Of a stretch of DNA of 64,000 nucleotides, positions 51,900-60,600 are shown in pieces. Both the position numbers and the translations under genes were made by a program. Numbering within the stretch: position 1 is the stretch's first letter; every line of letters starts with the position of its first letter. A model generated the notes under the pieces. The model ran no database searches. It worked only from the letters and a program-made list of their open reading frames with translations, and was not told where the DNA came from. Source of the stretch: Capillimicrobium parvum (lineage in GTDB: Bacteria; Actinomycetota; Thermoleophilia; Solirubrobacterales; Solirubrobacteraceae); assembly GCF_021172045.1 (NCBI RefSeq), contig NZ_CP087164.1, positions 3,100,001-3,164,000 of the forward strand. The letters run 5' to 3'.

Positions 51900-52871
51900 G
51901 TGAACAAGAGGGTCAACACCGTTCTCGGTCCCGTTGCGGCCGACGAGCTCGGGGTCGTCGCGGTCCACGAGGCGCTGCTCTCGGTCATCCCCGGAGCGGA
52001 GCACGCATACGACGTCACCATCGATCGCGCCGCTATCTTCGAGCGTCTCGCCGGCAAGCTGGACGAGTTCCGCCGCCACGGCGGCGGGACGATCGTGGAC
52101 AGCACGGGCATGTTCCACGGCCGTGACGTCCGGCTGTACGAGGCCCTCTCGCGCTCGACGGGCGTGCACATCGTCGCGTCGACGGGCATGGGCCCGGAGG
52201 AGATGCTCGGCGGGTACTTCCTCACGCCGCAGACGAATCCGCCGACCCCCTGGTCGGCGGAGATGTTCGCCGACCTCTTCGCCAGGGAGGTCACCGAGGG
52301 CATGGTGGTCCCGCGGGTCGAGCGGCGCGGCGGGGCCGGGCTCGTCGCCACGGCCGCCGACCGAGCGGGCATGACGGCCACCGAGGAGAGCCTGTTCCGG
52401 GGCGCCGCCCAGGCGGCCCTCGCCACCGGGGTTCCGGTCTCCATCCGCTACGGGGCCGATGCGGTGCGCGAGCTCGACATCGTCCTGGGCGAGCGCCTGC
52501 CTGCCGGCCGGGTCGTCGTCGGCGGCCTGGACCGCACGGACGCCGCAGGCAGCGGAGCCCCGCTCGACGTGGCGCGCCGGGGCGCGTTCGTCGCGCTCGA
52601 CCACGTCGGCCGCGACGACGACGGCGCCTACCTGACCGACCGCGACCGGGCCGCGCTCGTGGCTGAGCTGGTCGACGCAGGCCACGCGGACCGCATCCTG
52701 CTTTCTAGCAGCGCGATCGGCGCGGCCAAGGGCCAACCGGACGACGCACTGCCCTACAGCCATGTCCTGTCCGGCTTCGTGCCGCTCCTGATGTCGCACG
52801 GGCTCGGCGACGCGGATGTCCGGCGCCTCCTGGTGGACAACCCGCGCGAGCTGCTGTCCACGGTCTCCTGA
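51900..52871 (+). CDS. Phosphotriesterase-family paralogue lacking the metal ligands (probable pseudoenzyme)
   Basis: A protein of 323 residues that aligns along its length with the next gene product (VNTVLGPVAADELGVVAVHE versus VNTVLGPIPTEELGFVAVHE; ending LLVDNPRELLSTVS versus LFVDNPASFLTIQS). The family binds two metals through H-x-H, a carboxylated Lys, two His and an Asp. Here H23 remains, but the other positions are A25, A150, R183, G209 and S271. It therefore cannot hold the usual binuclear site. The frame is intact and it is first in the operon, so it is unlikely to be a simple pseudogene; a structural partner or sensor role is possible. Confidence 0.85.
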   Translation: MNKRVNTVLGPVAADELGVVAVHEALLSVIPGAEHAYDVTIDRAAIFERLAGKLDEFRRHGGGTIVDSTGMFHGRDVRLYEALSRSTGVHIVASTGMGPEEMLGGYFLTPQTNPPTPWSAEMFADLFAREVTEGMVVPRVERRGGAGLVATAADRAGMTATEESLFRGAAQAALATGVPVSIRYGADAVRELDIVLGERLPAGRVVVGGLDRTDAAGSGAPLDVARRGAFVALDHVGRDDDGAYLTDRDRAALVAELVDAGHADRILLSSSAIGAAKGQPDDALPYSHVLSGFVPLLMSHGLGDADVRRLLVDNPRELLSTVS

Positions 52872-52882
52872 AGGGGCATGTC

Positions 52883-53836
52883 GTGTCGAGAGTGAACACC
52901 GTCCTGGGGCCCATCCCGACCGAGGAGCTCGGGTTCGTGGCGGTCCACGAGCACATCGGGTACGGCATGCCCGGCTGCGAGCTGGACACGAAGTGGTGGA
53001 AGACGCCGGAGGAGCGCTACGAGGAGACCGTCCCGAAGCTGCGCCGGTTCCACGAGTACGGGGGCGGGACCTTCGTCGATGCCACCGGCATCTGCAACGG
53101 CCGCGACGTCGACTACTACAAGTCGCTGGCGGCCAGGACCGGTGTGCACATCGTCGCCTGCACCGGGTTCGTCGGCGGCGACACCGCGCTTGCGTTCTTC
53201 GCCCGGGCGAGCGTCGAGTACCTGACCCGGCAGTTCGTCCACGAGATCACCGTCGGCATCGGCGACACCGGCAGCAAGGCGGGCATCATCAAGGTGGGCG
53301 TCAGTCGCGGCTTTCGCATGACGGACCTCGACAAGCGCATCTACCGGGCCGCCGCCCGCGCCGCGGTCACCACGGGCGTGCCCATCTTCACGCACCTCGC
53401 CGTCGACTCGGAGCCGGCGATCGACATCTTCCGCGAGGAGGGCCTCTCGCTCGACCGGGTCCTCTTCGGGCACGCCGACGATGGCGTGAGCCAGGGGAAG
53501 GTGCGTGACACCGAGATCGCCGACCAGGGCGGCCGGATCGGCTTCGACACCTTCGGCTACGACCTCGAGCTGCCCGACCCGCCGTTCTGGGGGCGCCCGC
53601 GCAAGGAGCGGCTCGATCACCTCCTGCGCTTCATCCGCGGTGGCTATCTCGATCGGGTGCTGGCCTCGGCCGACGCCAACTGCAGCCCGCTGGGGTGGCC
53701 GGGCGTCAAGGGGCACACCGTGAACTACCTCTTCGAGGAGCTCATCCCCGACCTGCGAGAGGCCGGGATCGACGAGGCGACGATCACCACGCTGTTCGTC
53801 GACAACCCGGCCAGCTTCCTCACGATCCAGAGCTAA
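52883..53836 (+). CDS. Phosphotriesterase-family metallohydrolase (lactonase/amidohydrolase-like)
   Basis: A protein of 317 residues. All metal ligands are visible: H22 and H24 (VHEH), K137 (GIIKVGVS, the carboxylated lysine), H171 (IFTHLAV), H197 (LFGHADD) and D264 (ASADAN). The start V-N-T-V-L-G-P-I and end L-F-V-D-N-P-A-S-F-L are standard. Family members hydrolyse lactones, esters, amides or organophosphates. AAGGGGC precedes the GTG start. It lies 11 bp after its degenerate paralogue, so both are made together. Confidence 0.92.
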   Translation: MSRVNTVLGPIPTEELGFVAVHEHIGYGMPGCELDTKWWKTPEERYEETVPKLRRFHEYGGGTFVDATGICNGRDVDYYKSLAARTGVHIVACTGFVGGDTALAFFARASVEYLTRQFVHEITVGIGDTGSKAGIIKVGVSRGFRMTDLDKRIYRAAARAAVTTGVPIFTHLAVDSEPAIDIFREEGLSLDRVLFGHADDGVSQGKVRDTEIADQGGRIGFDTFGYDLELPDPPFWGRPRKERLDHLLRFIRGGYLDRVLASADANCSPLGWPGVKGHTVNYLFEELIPDLREAGIDEATITTLFVDNPASFLTIQS

Positions 53837-53848
53837 GGGCAAGGAACC

Positions 53849-54955
53849 ATGCACCCCTCAGACCTGAAGGACCTGAAGGTCGCCGTCGTGGGCGGCGGGT
53901 ACGGCGGCGCCGCCGCCGCCGCGGCGCTGCGCAACATCGGCGTGGGCGACGTCCACGTGTACGAACGGGCGGCCGCGGTTCGCGAGGTCGGCGCCGGCAT
54001 CGGCCTGCGTCCGGCGACGGTGGAGCTGTTCCGCAAGTGGGGCATCTACGAGGCGATCGCCGCGGTGACCTCGCCCAGCGACTCCTTCGAGATCCTCACC
54101 GCCACCGGCCACGTCCTCCACCGCGAGGAATGGCCTGCCTCCGAGCACGAGACCAAGACCCGCTTCGTCCACCGCGACGACTTCATCAACGCGTTCCTCG
54201 ACGTCCTGCCCGCGGGCATGCTGCACATCGGCCGGCGGGTGACCGGCATCGAGGACGGCACGGAGCGCGCGACGGTGGTCTTCGCCGATGGGGCGTCGGT
54301 GACCGCGGATCTCGTGATCGGGGCGGACGGCATCCGCTCGCTCGTGCGCCAGCAGCTGTTCTCCGACGTTCCCCCCGTGTTCTCGGAATCCCACGCCTAC
54401 CGGGCGGTGATCTCCGCCGACGACACCTACGGTATGACGATCGACGACAACCTACGCCTCTACATCGGCGACAACGGCACGACGATCTACTTCCTGCCCC
54501 TGCGCCACCGCAACCAGGTGTCCTTCGACATCACGGCACCCTCCGCCGATGCATCCTGGTCCCCCGAGATCACCAAGGCCGACCTCATGCGGCTGGTCGA
54601 GGGCTTCGACGAGCGGCTGCAGAGCATCACGCGTGACCTGGACATGGACCTGGTCACGAGCCGGGCGGTGTACGACATCGACCCGATCGACACCTGGCAC
54701 ACGGACTGCGTCGCCCTGCTCGGCGATGCGGCGCACGCGATGCTCCACCATCAGGGCCAGGGCGCGAACTCGGCCATCACCGACGCCGGCGCCCTGGCTG
54801 ACGCCCTGGTCAAGGCGGACTCGGTCAAGGCGGCGCTGGTCGAGTACCAGGCGGTCCGCAAGCCGGTGACCGACGAGCTGCAGCGCATCTCCCGGCTGGG
54901 CTGGGACGCCGGAGCCGTCGAGACGGCGTTCCCCGGCCAGAAGGGTGCGGAGTAG
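53849..54955 (+). CDS. FAD-dependent monooxygenase (group A, salicylate-hydroxylase-like)
   Basis: A protein of 368 residues. FAD motif VAVVGGGYGGAAAAAALRNI, the D-G motif DLVIGADGIRSLVRQQLF, and the G-D motif VALLGDAAHAMLHHQGQGAN. The middle domain contains RAVISADDTYGMTIDDNLRL. Group A enzymes hydroxylate aromatic rings or oxidise activated rings with NAD(P)H and oxygen. Its place after a lactonase-like hydrolase suggests it works on a hydrolysis product. 12 bp separate it from the upstream gene. Confidence 0.92.
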   Translation: MHPSDLKDLKVAVVGGGYGGAAAAAALRNIGVGDVHVYERAAAVREVGAGIGLRPATVELFRKWGIYEAIAAVTSPSDSFEILTATGHVLHREEWPASEHETKTRFVHRDDFINAFLDVLPAGMLHIGRRVTGIEDGTERATVVFADGASVTADLVIGADGIRSLVRQQLFSDVPPVFSESHAYRAVISADDTYGMTIDDNLRLYIGDNGTTIYFLPLRHRNQVSFDITAPSADASWSPEITKADLMRLVEGFDERLQSITRDLDMDLVTSRAVYDIDPIDTWHTDCVALLGDAAHAMLHHQGQGANSAITDAGALADALVKADSVKAALVEYQAVRKPVTDELQRISRLGWDAGAVETAFPGQKGAE

Positions 54956-54959
54956 CGCC

Positions 54960-55850
54960 ATGCCCCTGCACCCTGAAGTCGCCCGGGTCGTCGTCACGAT
55001 GCCCGCACCGCCCGACGAGCTTGACCCGGTGGCGATGCGCGCCGACCAGGAGGCACACGTGCCGCCCCTCGACGAGCGCCTCCCGCTGGCCGCGGTGCAG
55101 GACGCGACCGCGGGTGACGTGCCGGTGCGGATCTACACGCCGACCGGCGCCGACGGCTGGCTCGTGTACATCCACGGCGGCGCGTTCTTCCTCGGCAGCC
55201 TCGACACCCACGACCATGTCGCTCGATCGCTGGCCGAGGCGACCGGGGCCACGGTGGTCTCCGTCGGCTATCGCCTGGCGCCGGAGGCGCCATACCCGGC
55301 GGGTCTCGACGACTGCTACGCCGTGGTCCGGTGGATGGCCGAGCACGGCAGGACGATGGCGATCGCCGGCGACAGCTCGGGCGCGAACTTCGTCGCCGCC
55401 GTCGCCGCGATGGCGCACGACGACGACCTCGACGCCATCACCGATCAGATCCTCTACTACCCCTCACTCGACCTGGACTTCGACCCGGACCGCTACGCCT
55501 CCCTGCGCGAGAACGCCGTCGGCTACGGGCTGGAGACCGTGGGGCTGAAGCCCTTCAACGCCTTCTACGTCGACAGCGGCGCGGACCCGGCGGATCCGCT
55601 CGTCTCCCCCATCAAGCGCGCAGACCTGACCGGGCTGCCGCGCGCCCTCGTCGTGACCGCCGAATATGACCCCATGCGCGACGAGGGGGAGCTGTACGCG
55701 CGACGGCTGAGCGAGGCCGGCGTGGATGTCGTGCTCAGCCGGTACGCCGGCGCCGGCCACGGCTTCGTCGAGCACTTCTCCTGGATCCCCGAGTTCCACC
55801 GGGTCTTCGAGGAGACGCGCGACTTCCTCGATCGGACGAGCACACCATGA
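54960..55850 (+). CDS. Alpha/beta hydrolase (hormone-sensitive-lipase family esterase)
   Basis: A protein of 296 residues. Oxyanion-hole motif LVYIHGGAFFLGSLDTH (H-G-G-A at 72-75), nucleophile Ser139 in IAGDSSGANF, an acid in VVTAEYDPMRDEGELYARRL and the His in GAGHGFVEHFS. This is a complete family IV esterase triad. It should cleave an ester of small or medium size. A GGAG stretch precedes the ATG, and its end overlaps the MBL gene (ATGA). Confidence 0.93.
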   Translation: MPLHPEVARVVVTMPAPPDELDPVAMRADQEAHVPPLDERLPLAAVQDATAGDVPVRIYTPTGADGWLVYIHGGAFFLGSLDTHDHVARSLAEATGATVVSVGYRLAPEAPYPAGLDDCYAVVRWMAEHGRTMAIAGDSSGANFVAAVAAMAHDDDLDAITDQILYYPSLDLDFDPDRYASLRENAVGYGLETVGLKPFNAFYVDSGADPADPLVSPIKRADLTGLPRALVVTAEYDPMRDEGELYARRLSEAGVDVVLSRYAGAGHGFVEHFSWIPEFHRVFEETRDFLDRTSTP

Positions 55851-56779
55851 CGCAGCCGGCGAGCATCCATCCGCTGCCCGCGCGGTGGGGCGACTTCACG
55901 CTGGGCAGCTACTTCATCGCCGCGCCCGAGCCGGCCATCGTCGACACCGGGATCGCCTCGACGCCGGCCGAGGTGATCGCTCCTCGGCTCGAGGAGCTCG
56001 GGCACCGGGTCGAGGACGTCCGCTGGATCCTGCTGACGCACGGCCACATCGACCATGTCGGCGGCGCCCATGCGCTCTGGGAGCTCACGGGTCGCCGCGC
56101 GCAGGTCGTGATCCACGAGGCCGATGCGCCGTTCCTGCGTTCGCGCCGGGCGCATGTCGACGAGTACGTCGGCGGCCGTCAGCGCTATCTGCGGGATCCG
56201 AACGGCGTCGCGCAGCTGACGCGGGCCACCGAGGCGGTGATATCGGGAGAGATGGAGCCATCCGTGGTCCTGACGGGAGGCGAGACGCTCTCCCTCGGCG
56301 GGGAGGTGTCGGTCTCGGTCCACCATGTGCCGGGTCACACGGCGGGAGCGGTCGCGTACGTCGTCGACGGCTCCAACGACGTGTTCGTCGGCGACGCCGT
56401 GGAGATCAACGGCGGCAACGGCTTTCCGACCTACGAGGACCCGGTCGGCTATCGCGCCGGCCTGGAGCACCTGCGCGACGTCGTACGCCCGAACCGCATG
56501 TTCCTGGGCCACCCGTTCGTCGGCCGGGACGGGGTGCCCTACAGCATCGAGCTCGACCGCGAGGCGGCGCAGCGGGCGCTGCAGGAGAGCCTGGACATCG
56601 AGGCGCGCATCGCCGGGCTTGCAGCGCGCTGTCTGGCCGACGGCCTGCAGGAGACCGACTCGGTCTACTCGCCGTTCGCGCTGGTCGCCGAAGAGCTCGG
56701 CTACGAGCGCGATCCGAGCCTGGAGCCGTCGCCGTTCTTCACCACGCTGCACGGCTATCGGCAGGCGGCTCGCGCATGA
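55847..56779 (+). CDS. Metallo-beta-lactamase-fold hydrolase
   Basis: A protein of 310 residues. Metal-site motifs: LLTHGHIDHVGGA (H-x-H-x-D-H), HHVPGHTAGAVAYV, VFVGDAVEI and MFLGHPFVG. All binuclear ligands are present. Related proteins act as lactonases, thioesterases or glyoxalase II. The C-terminal third is helical and contains PFALVAEELGYERDPSLEPS. It overlaps both neighbours by ATGA. Confidence 0.9.
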   Translation: MTQPASIHPLPARWGDFTLGSYFIAAPEPAIVDTGIASTPAEVIAPRLEELGHRVEDVRWILLTHGHIDHVGGAHALWELTGRRAQVVIHEADAPFLRSRRAHVDEYVGGRQRYLRDPNGVAQLTRATEAVISGEMEPSVVLTGGETLSLGGEVSVSVHHVPGHTAGAVAYVVDGSNDVFVGDAVEINGGNGFPTYEDPVGYRAGLEHLRDVVRPNRMFLGHPFVGRDGVPYSIELDREAAQRALQESLDIEARIAGLAARCLADGLQETDSVYSPFALVAEELGYERDPSLEPSPFFTTLHGYRQAARA

Positions 56780-58458
56780 CGGAGATCACGATTCGCAAGG
56801 ACCTACAGGTCGCGATGCGCGACGGGGTCATGCTCGCGGTCGACGTCTACCAGGGAACCGAGGACAAGCCGCGGCCTGCGCTCGTCGCGATGAGCCCCTA
56901 CGGCAAGGACCTCCAGGCGCAGTCGCTCGAGCTCCCGCCGCAGCGGCGTCCCAGCCCGCTGTGGGACGGCTGCCTCGAGGCCGGGGACATCGCGCGCATC
57001 GTCGCCGAGGACTACGCCCACGTGATCGCCGATCTGCGCGGGTCCGGCGCGTCCGGCGGCGAGATGGTCGGCAACTACAACGCCGGCGGCGTCCCGCTCG
57101 GCCAGGACGCCTACGACCTCATCGAATGGGTCGCGCAGCAGCCGTGGTGCGACGGCAACGTCGGCATGGTCGGGGTCTCCTACTTCGCCTCCATGCAGGT
57201 GTTCGCCGCCGCCGAGCGGCCCCCGCATCTGAAGGCGATCTTCGTGAGCGGCGGCCACTACGACTTCTACGAGACCACCTACCACGGCGGCATCATGTGG
57301 TTCATGCCGCGCGCCGCCCGAGAGGGCCGCGGCGGCGACTCCGGCATCGCCGTCGCGGACGTCAGGTCGCGCATGCTCGCGGAGTACTCGGCGGAGGAGG
57401 TCGCGCAGCGCGTGGCGGCACGGCTCGCCGACCCCGACGTCAAGCGGTGGCCGACCCTGGAGCACGTCCTGCGGTACCCGAAGAACCGCGAGCTGTGGTT
57501 CGACATCGTCCTCAACGAGCTCGACGGCGACTGGTACGAGGAGCGCAACCCCATCACGCTCGCCCGGAACATCGACATCCCCGTCTATGTGCAGATCAAC
57601 TGGGGTCGCGGCTGGACGGTCGACGGCAGCATCGAGCTCTTCAAGACGCTCAAGGGCCCGAAGAAGCTCGACCTGCTGCCCTACCCGCCGATGCAGGAGC
57701 GCCCGTTTCACGAGGTCCACGGCGACATGTTCCGCTGGTACGACCACTGGCTGAAGGGCGTCGAGAACGGCGTGATGGACGAGCCGGCCGTCAGCATCTT
57801 CGTCGAGGGCACGCGCGAGCGGGTGACCGTCGACGACTGGCCGCCCCAGGGGGTCGAGCATCGGCCGCTGTACCTGCGTCCCCGGCGCAAGCTGTCGGCG
57901 ACGCCCGAACCGCTGGACACCGAGTGGGCCGCCCCGGACGGCTTCTACCAGGCGCCCCTGACCGTGACGGACAAGGTGGAGATGCTGACGTGGTCCACCG
58001 AGCCGTTCGAGGCGACGACGCAGATGGTCGGCACCGGCGCCGCCCATCTCTTCGTGGAGATCGACACCGACGACACGAATCTCATCCTGCGTCTGTGGGA
58101 CGAGGCTCCGGGCGGCGGTCGTCAGCTCGTCACGACCGGCTACCTCAAGGCATCGCATCGCGAGCTCGACGACCGCACCACGGAGGGCAACCCCTACCAC
58201 CCGCACACCCGTGCCGTGCCGGTCGAGCCCGGGCGCGTCGAGGAGTACGTGGTCCGGCTGTATCCGTTCGCCAACGCCTTCCGACCGGACCATCGCCTCG
58301 TGGTCGAGTTGTCGTGCAACGAGCCGCTGGTCGACGCCCACAACTCGCTGCTGCCCCCCGAGGCGATGCACCTGCCGTCCGGGCGCGCGACGGGCCACAA
58401 GATCTACCGCGATGCGACGCACCATTCGCGGCTCGTGCTGCCCTTCACGACCGACTGA
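56776..58458 (+). CDS. CocE/NonD-type hydrolase (X-Pro dipeptidyl-peptidase S15 family)
   Basis: A protein of 560 residues. The N-terminal alpha/beta-hydrolase domain has VAMRDGVMLAVDVYQG, YAHVIADLRGSGASGGEM and the nucleophile Ser135 in GMVGVSYFASMQVF. FHEVHGDMFRWYDHWLKGVE holds the probable catalytic His. The C-terminal jelly-roll (LYLRPRRKLSATPEP onward, about 375-560) is the S15 domain. CocE enzymes hydrolyse bulky esters (cocaine-like), others hydrolyse amides. It ends the operon. Confidence 0.92.
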   Translation: MTEITIRKDLQVAMRDGVMLAVDVYQGTEDKPRPALVAMSPYGKDLQAQSLELPPQRRPSPLWDGCLEAGDIARIVAEDYAHVIADLRGSGASGGEMVGNYNAGGVPLGQDAYDLIEWVAQQPWCDGNVGMVGVSYFASMQVFAAAERPPHLKAIFVSGGHYDFYETTYHGGIMWFMPRAAREGRGGDSGIAVADVRSRMLAEYSAEEVAQRVAARLADPDVKRWPTLEHVLRYPKNRELWFDIVLNELDGDWYEERNPITLARNIDIPVYVQINWGRGWTVDGSIELFKTLKGPKKLDLLPYPPMQERPFHEVHGDMFRWYDHWLKGVENGVMDEPAVSIFVEGTRERVTVDDWPPQGVEHRPLYLRPRRKLSATPEPLDTEWAAPDGFYQAPLTVTDKVEMLTWSTEPFEATTQMVGTGAAHLFVEIDTDDTNLILRLWDEAPGGGRQLVTTGYLKASHRELDDRTTEGNPYHPHTRAVPVEPGRVEEYVVRLYPFANAFRPDHRLVVELSCNEPLVDAHNSLLPPEAMHLPSGRATGHKIYRDATHHSRLVLPFTTD

Positions 58459-58593
58459 CCGTGACGCCCCGGCCGAGCGCTCAACCAACGACAGCGACCG
58501 CCTCCGGGGCAGGGAGCTCCGCTCACGACGCCTGCCGCCCGCTCCCGCCGCCTGCGGCATCGGATGAGCAGGCCGTCTGAGCGACCGCTCCTT

Positions 58594-60039
58594 TCAGCGG
58601 GCGTACTCGATCGCCCGTGACTCCCGGATGACGGTCACCTTGATCTGGCCGGGGTACTCGAGCTCCTTCTCGATCTCGCGGGCGATCTCGTGGGAGAGCA
58701 CCACCGCGGCGTCGTCGTCGATCGCTCCCGGCTGGACCATGATGCGGATCTCGCGGCCGGCCTGCATCGCGTAGACCTTGTCGACGCCGGGGTGCCGGGT
58801 CGCGATCTGCTCGAGGTCGCGCAGGCGCTTCACGTACTGCTCCAGCGACTCGCCGCGCGCACCCGGGCGGGCGCCCGAGAGCGCGTCGGCGGCCTGGACG
58901 ATCACCGCTTCGACGGTCTGGGGCTCGACCTCGTTGTGATGCGCCTCCATTGCGTGGGCGACGGCCTCCGACTCGGAGTGGCGGCGGGCGAGCTCGCCCC
59001 CGACGAGCGCGTGCGGCCCCTCGACCTCGTGGGAGACGGCCTTGCCGATGTCGTGCAGGAGCGCCGCGCGGCGGGCGGTCTTCGCGCTGGCGCCGAGCTC
59101 GTCGGCCATGAGCGCGGCGAGATGCGCCGTCTCGACCGAGTGGGCGAGCACGTTCTGGCCGTAGCTCGTGCGGAACTTGAGGCGGCCGAGCATCTTCACG
59201 AGCTCGGGATCGAGCCCGCCGACGTTGGCCTCGAGGACGGCGGCCTCGCCCTCCTCGAGCATGTGGCTCTCGAGCTCGGACTTCGCCTGGTAGTAGGTCT
59301 CCTCGATGCGGGCGGGATGGATGCGCCCGTCCTGCAGGAGGCGCTCGAGGGTCATGCGGGCGATCTCGCGGCGGACCCCGTCGAATCCGGAGAGCACGAC
59401 CGCGTTGGGTGTGTCGTCGATGATGAAATCGACGCCGGTGAGGTTCTCGAGCGCGCGGATGTTGCGGCCCTCACGGCCGATGATGCGCCCCTTCATGTCG
59501 TCGGAGGTCAGCTGGACGACGGAGACCGTGGTCTCGGCGGCGTGGCTCGCGGCGAGCCGCTGCATCGCGATCGAGAGGATCGAGCGGACGCGGCGCTCGG
59601 CCTCGCGCTTGGTCTCCTCCTCGATGGAACGCAGCAGCTTGGCGTGCGCGTGGCGCGCCTCCTCCTCGATCTCGCGCAGCAGGAGGGTCTTGGCCTGGGA
59701 GGCGCTGAGCCCGGAGACGCGCTCGAGCTCGCGCTGCAGCAGCGCGCGGTCGCGTCCGAGCCGCTCGCGGGCCTCGCTGAGCTGCGCGCGGTCGGCATCG
59801 ACCTCGCTGACGCGCTTGTCGAGCTCGAGCGTCCGGCGCTCGAGGTCGCGCGCCTGGCGGGCGAGCTCCTCGGCCGCGGAGCTCTGCCGCTGAGCGTCCT
59901 CGGCGGCCGCCTCGGCGCGCTCGGCCGACGCCTCGGCGCGCGCGAGAGGTGGCGCAGCTGCCCCCCGCCCACGTGCCACCAGCGCGGCCGCGGCGACGAA
60001 GCCCACGGCGAGCACGATGGCCGCAATCAGTATCTCCAT
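58594..60039 (-). CDS. rny: Ribonuclease Y
   Basis: A protein of 481 residues. An N-terminal membrane anchor ([20 protein letters not shown]) is followed by a long coiled coil (about 30-165), a KH domain ([20 protein letters not shown]) and an HD domain ([38 protein letters not shown]). It is an endonuclease for mRNA turnover. GGGAGG precedes the ATG at 60039. A CCGCCG-CAAG-CGGCGG hairpin (60055-60070) sits in the leader just upstream of the ribosome binding site and could affect translation or mRNA stability. Confidence 0.95.
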   Translation of the reverse strand: MEILIAAIVLAVGFVAAAALVARGRGAAAPPLARAEASAERAEAAAEDAQRQSSAAEELARQARDLERRTLELDKRVSEVDADRAQLSEARERLGRDRALLQRELERVSGLSASQAKTLLLREIEEEARHAHAKLLRSIEEETKREAERRVRSILSIAMQRLAASHAAETTVSVVQLTSDDMKGRIIGREGRNIRALENLTGVDFIIDDTPNAVVLSGFDGVRREIARMTLERLLQDGRIHPARIEETYYQAKSELESHMLEEGEAAVLEANVGGLDPELVKMLGRLKFRTSYGQNVLAHSVETAHLAALMADELGASAKTARRAALLHDIGKAVSHEVEGPHALVGGELARRHSESEAVAHAMEAHHNEVEPQTVEAVIVQAADALSGARPGARGESLEQYVKRLRDLEQIATRHPGVDKVYAMQAGREIRIMVQPGAIDDDAAVVLSHEIAREIEKELEYPGQIKVTVIRESRAIEYAR

Positions 60040-60491
60040 CCCCGGTTCCTCCCTCCGCCGCAAGCGGCGGCAGGTTCGTATCAGCGTATGGAGCGACCGA
60101 CGGGCCCCGCGGGGCACGACTACGACGGGCATCGCGGCGGCAGCCGCGTATCAGCAGACGACGAAGGTGGCTGATTGAGAGGTTGAGACCCGGGTCCTTT
60201 TCCCGGCGAATGAGTGTCTGGACGTCGTCACGTTCTGAGACCGTCGTGTCAGAATCTACGGATTTGCTGCGGTTTCATGCCCCGAAGGGTCCTATCGTTC
60301 GCTGCCCGGCATCCTAGCCCTGGACGGCCTTGTGCGCAATCGAACGATGTGGTTCAAACGGCGGCGCACGAGGTCTTGTGCGGAGGCGGGCGCAGCGAGC
60401 GGCCGCGCCCTGTCGCTGACGGGAGGCCACCCCCTCTGACTGACGAGCGGCCGCGCCCTGCCGCGCCCTCCCACTGACGCCAGGCCTCCCT

Positions 60492-60600
60492 CTCTCACTG
60501 ACGAGAGACCGCGCCCCTCTCACTGACGAGAGGCCGCGCCCTTCTGACTGACGAGAGGCCGCGCCCCTCTCACTGACGAGAGGCCGCACCCCTCTCACCG
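60492..60600. repeat. 25-bp tandem repeat array with hairpin units
   Basis: Four full units (60492, 60517, 60542, 60567) and a partial fifth (60592) of the type CTCTCACTGACGAGAGGCCG followed by CGCCC. Each unit except the third holds a CTCTC/GAGAG inverted repeat. More diverged copies reach back to about 60399. The array abuts and includes the stop codon of the 60595 gene and is upstream of rny. The remaining gap (60040-60398) shows no gene; it should carry the rny promoter. Confidence 0.85.

Noticed and set aside
56803-58560. A 585-residue minus-strand frame opposite the CocE-type gene
   Set aside because: Antisense shadow; the plus strand carries the catalytic Ser motif and full S15 domain.
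60300-60370. tRNA-like GGTTCAA stretch
   Set aside because: No cloverleaf or acceptor stem could be formed around it.
60314-60598. A minus-strand frame across the 25-bp repeats giving a repetitive Ser/Arg/Gly protein
   Set aside because: The repeat length is not a multiple of three and the translation merely reflects the repeats; no start signal is present.
60492-60600. Possible CRISPR array
   Set aside because: Units are directly adjacent with no spacers, and no cas genes are present.
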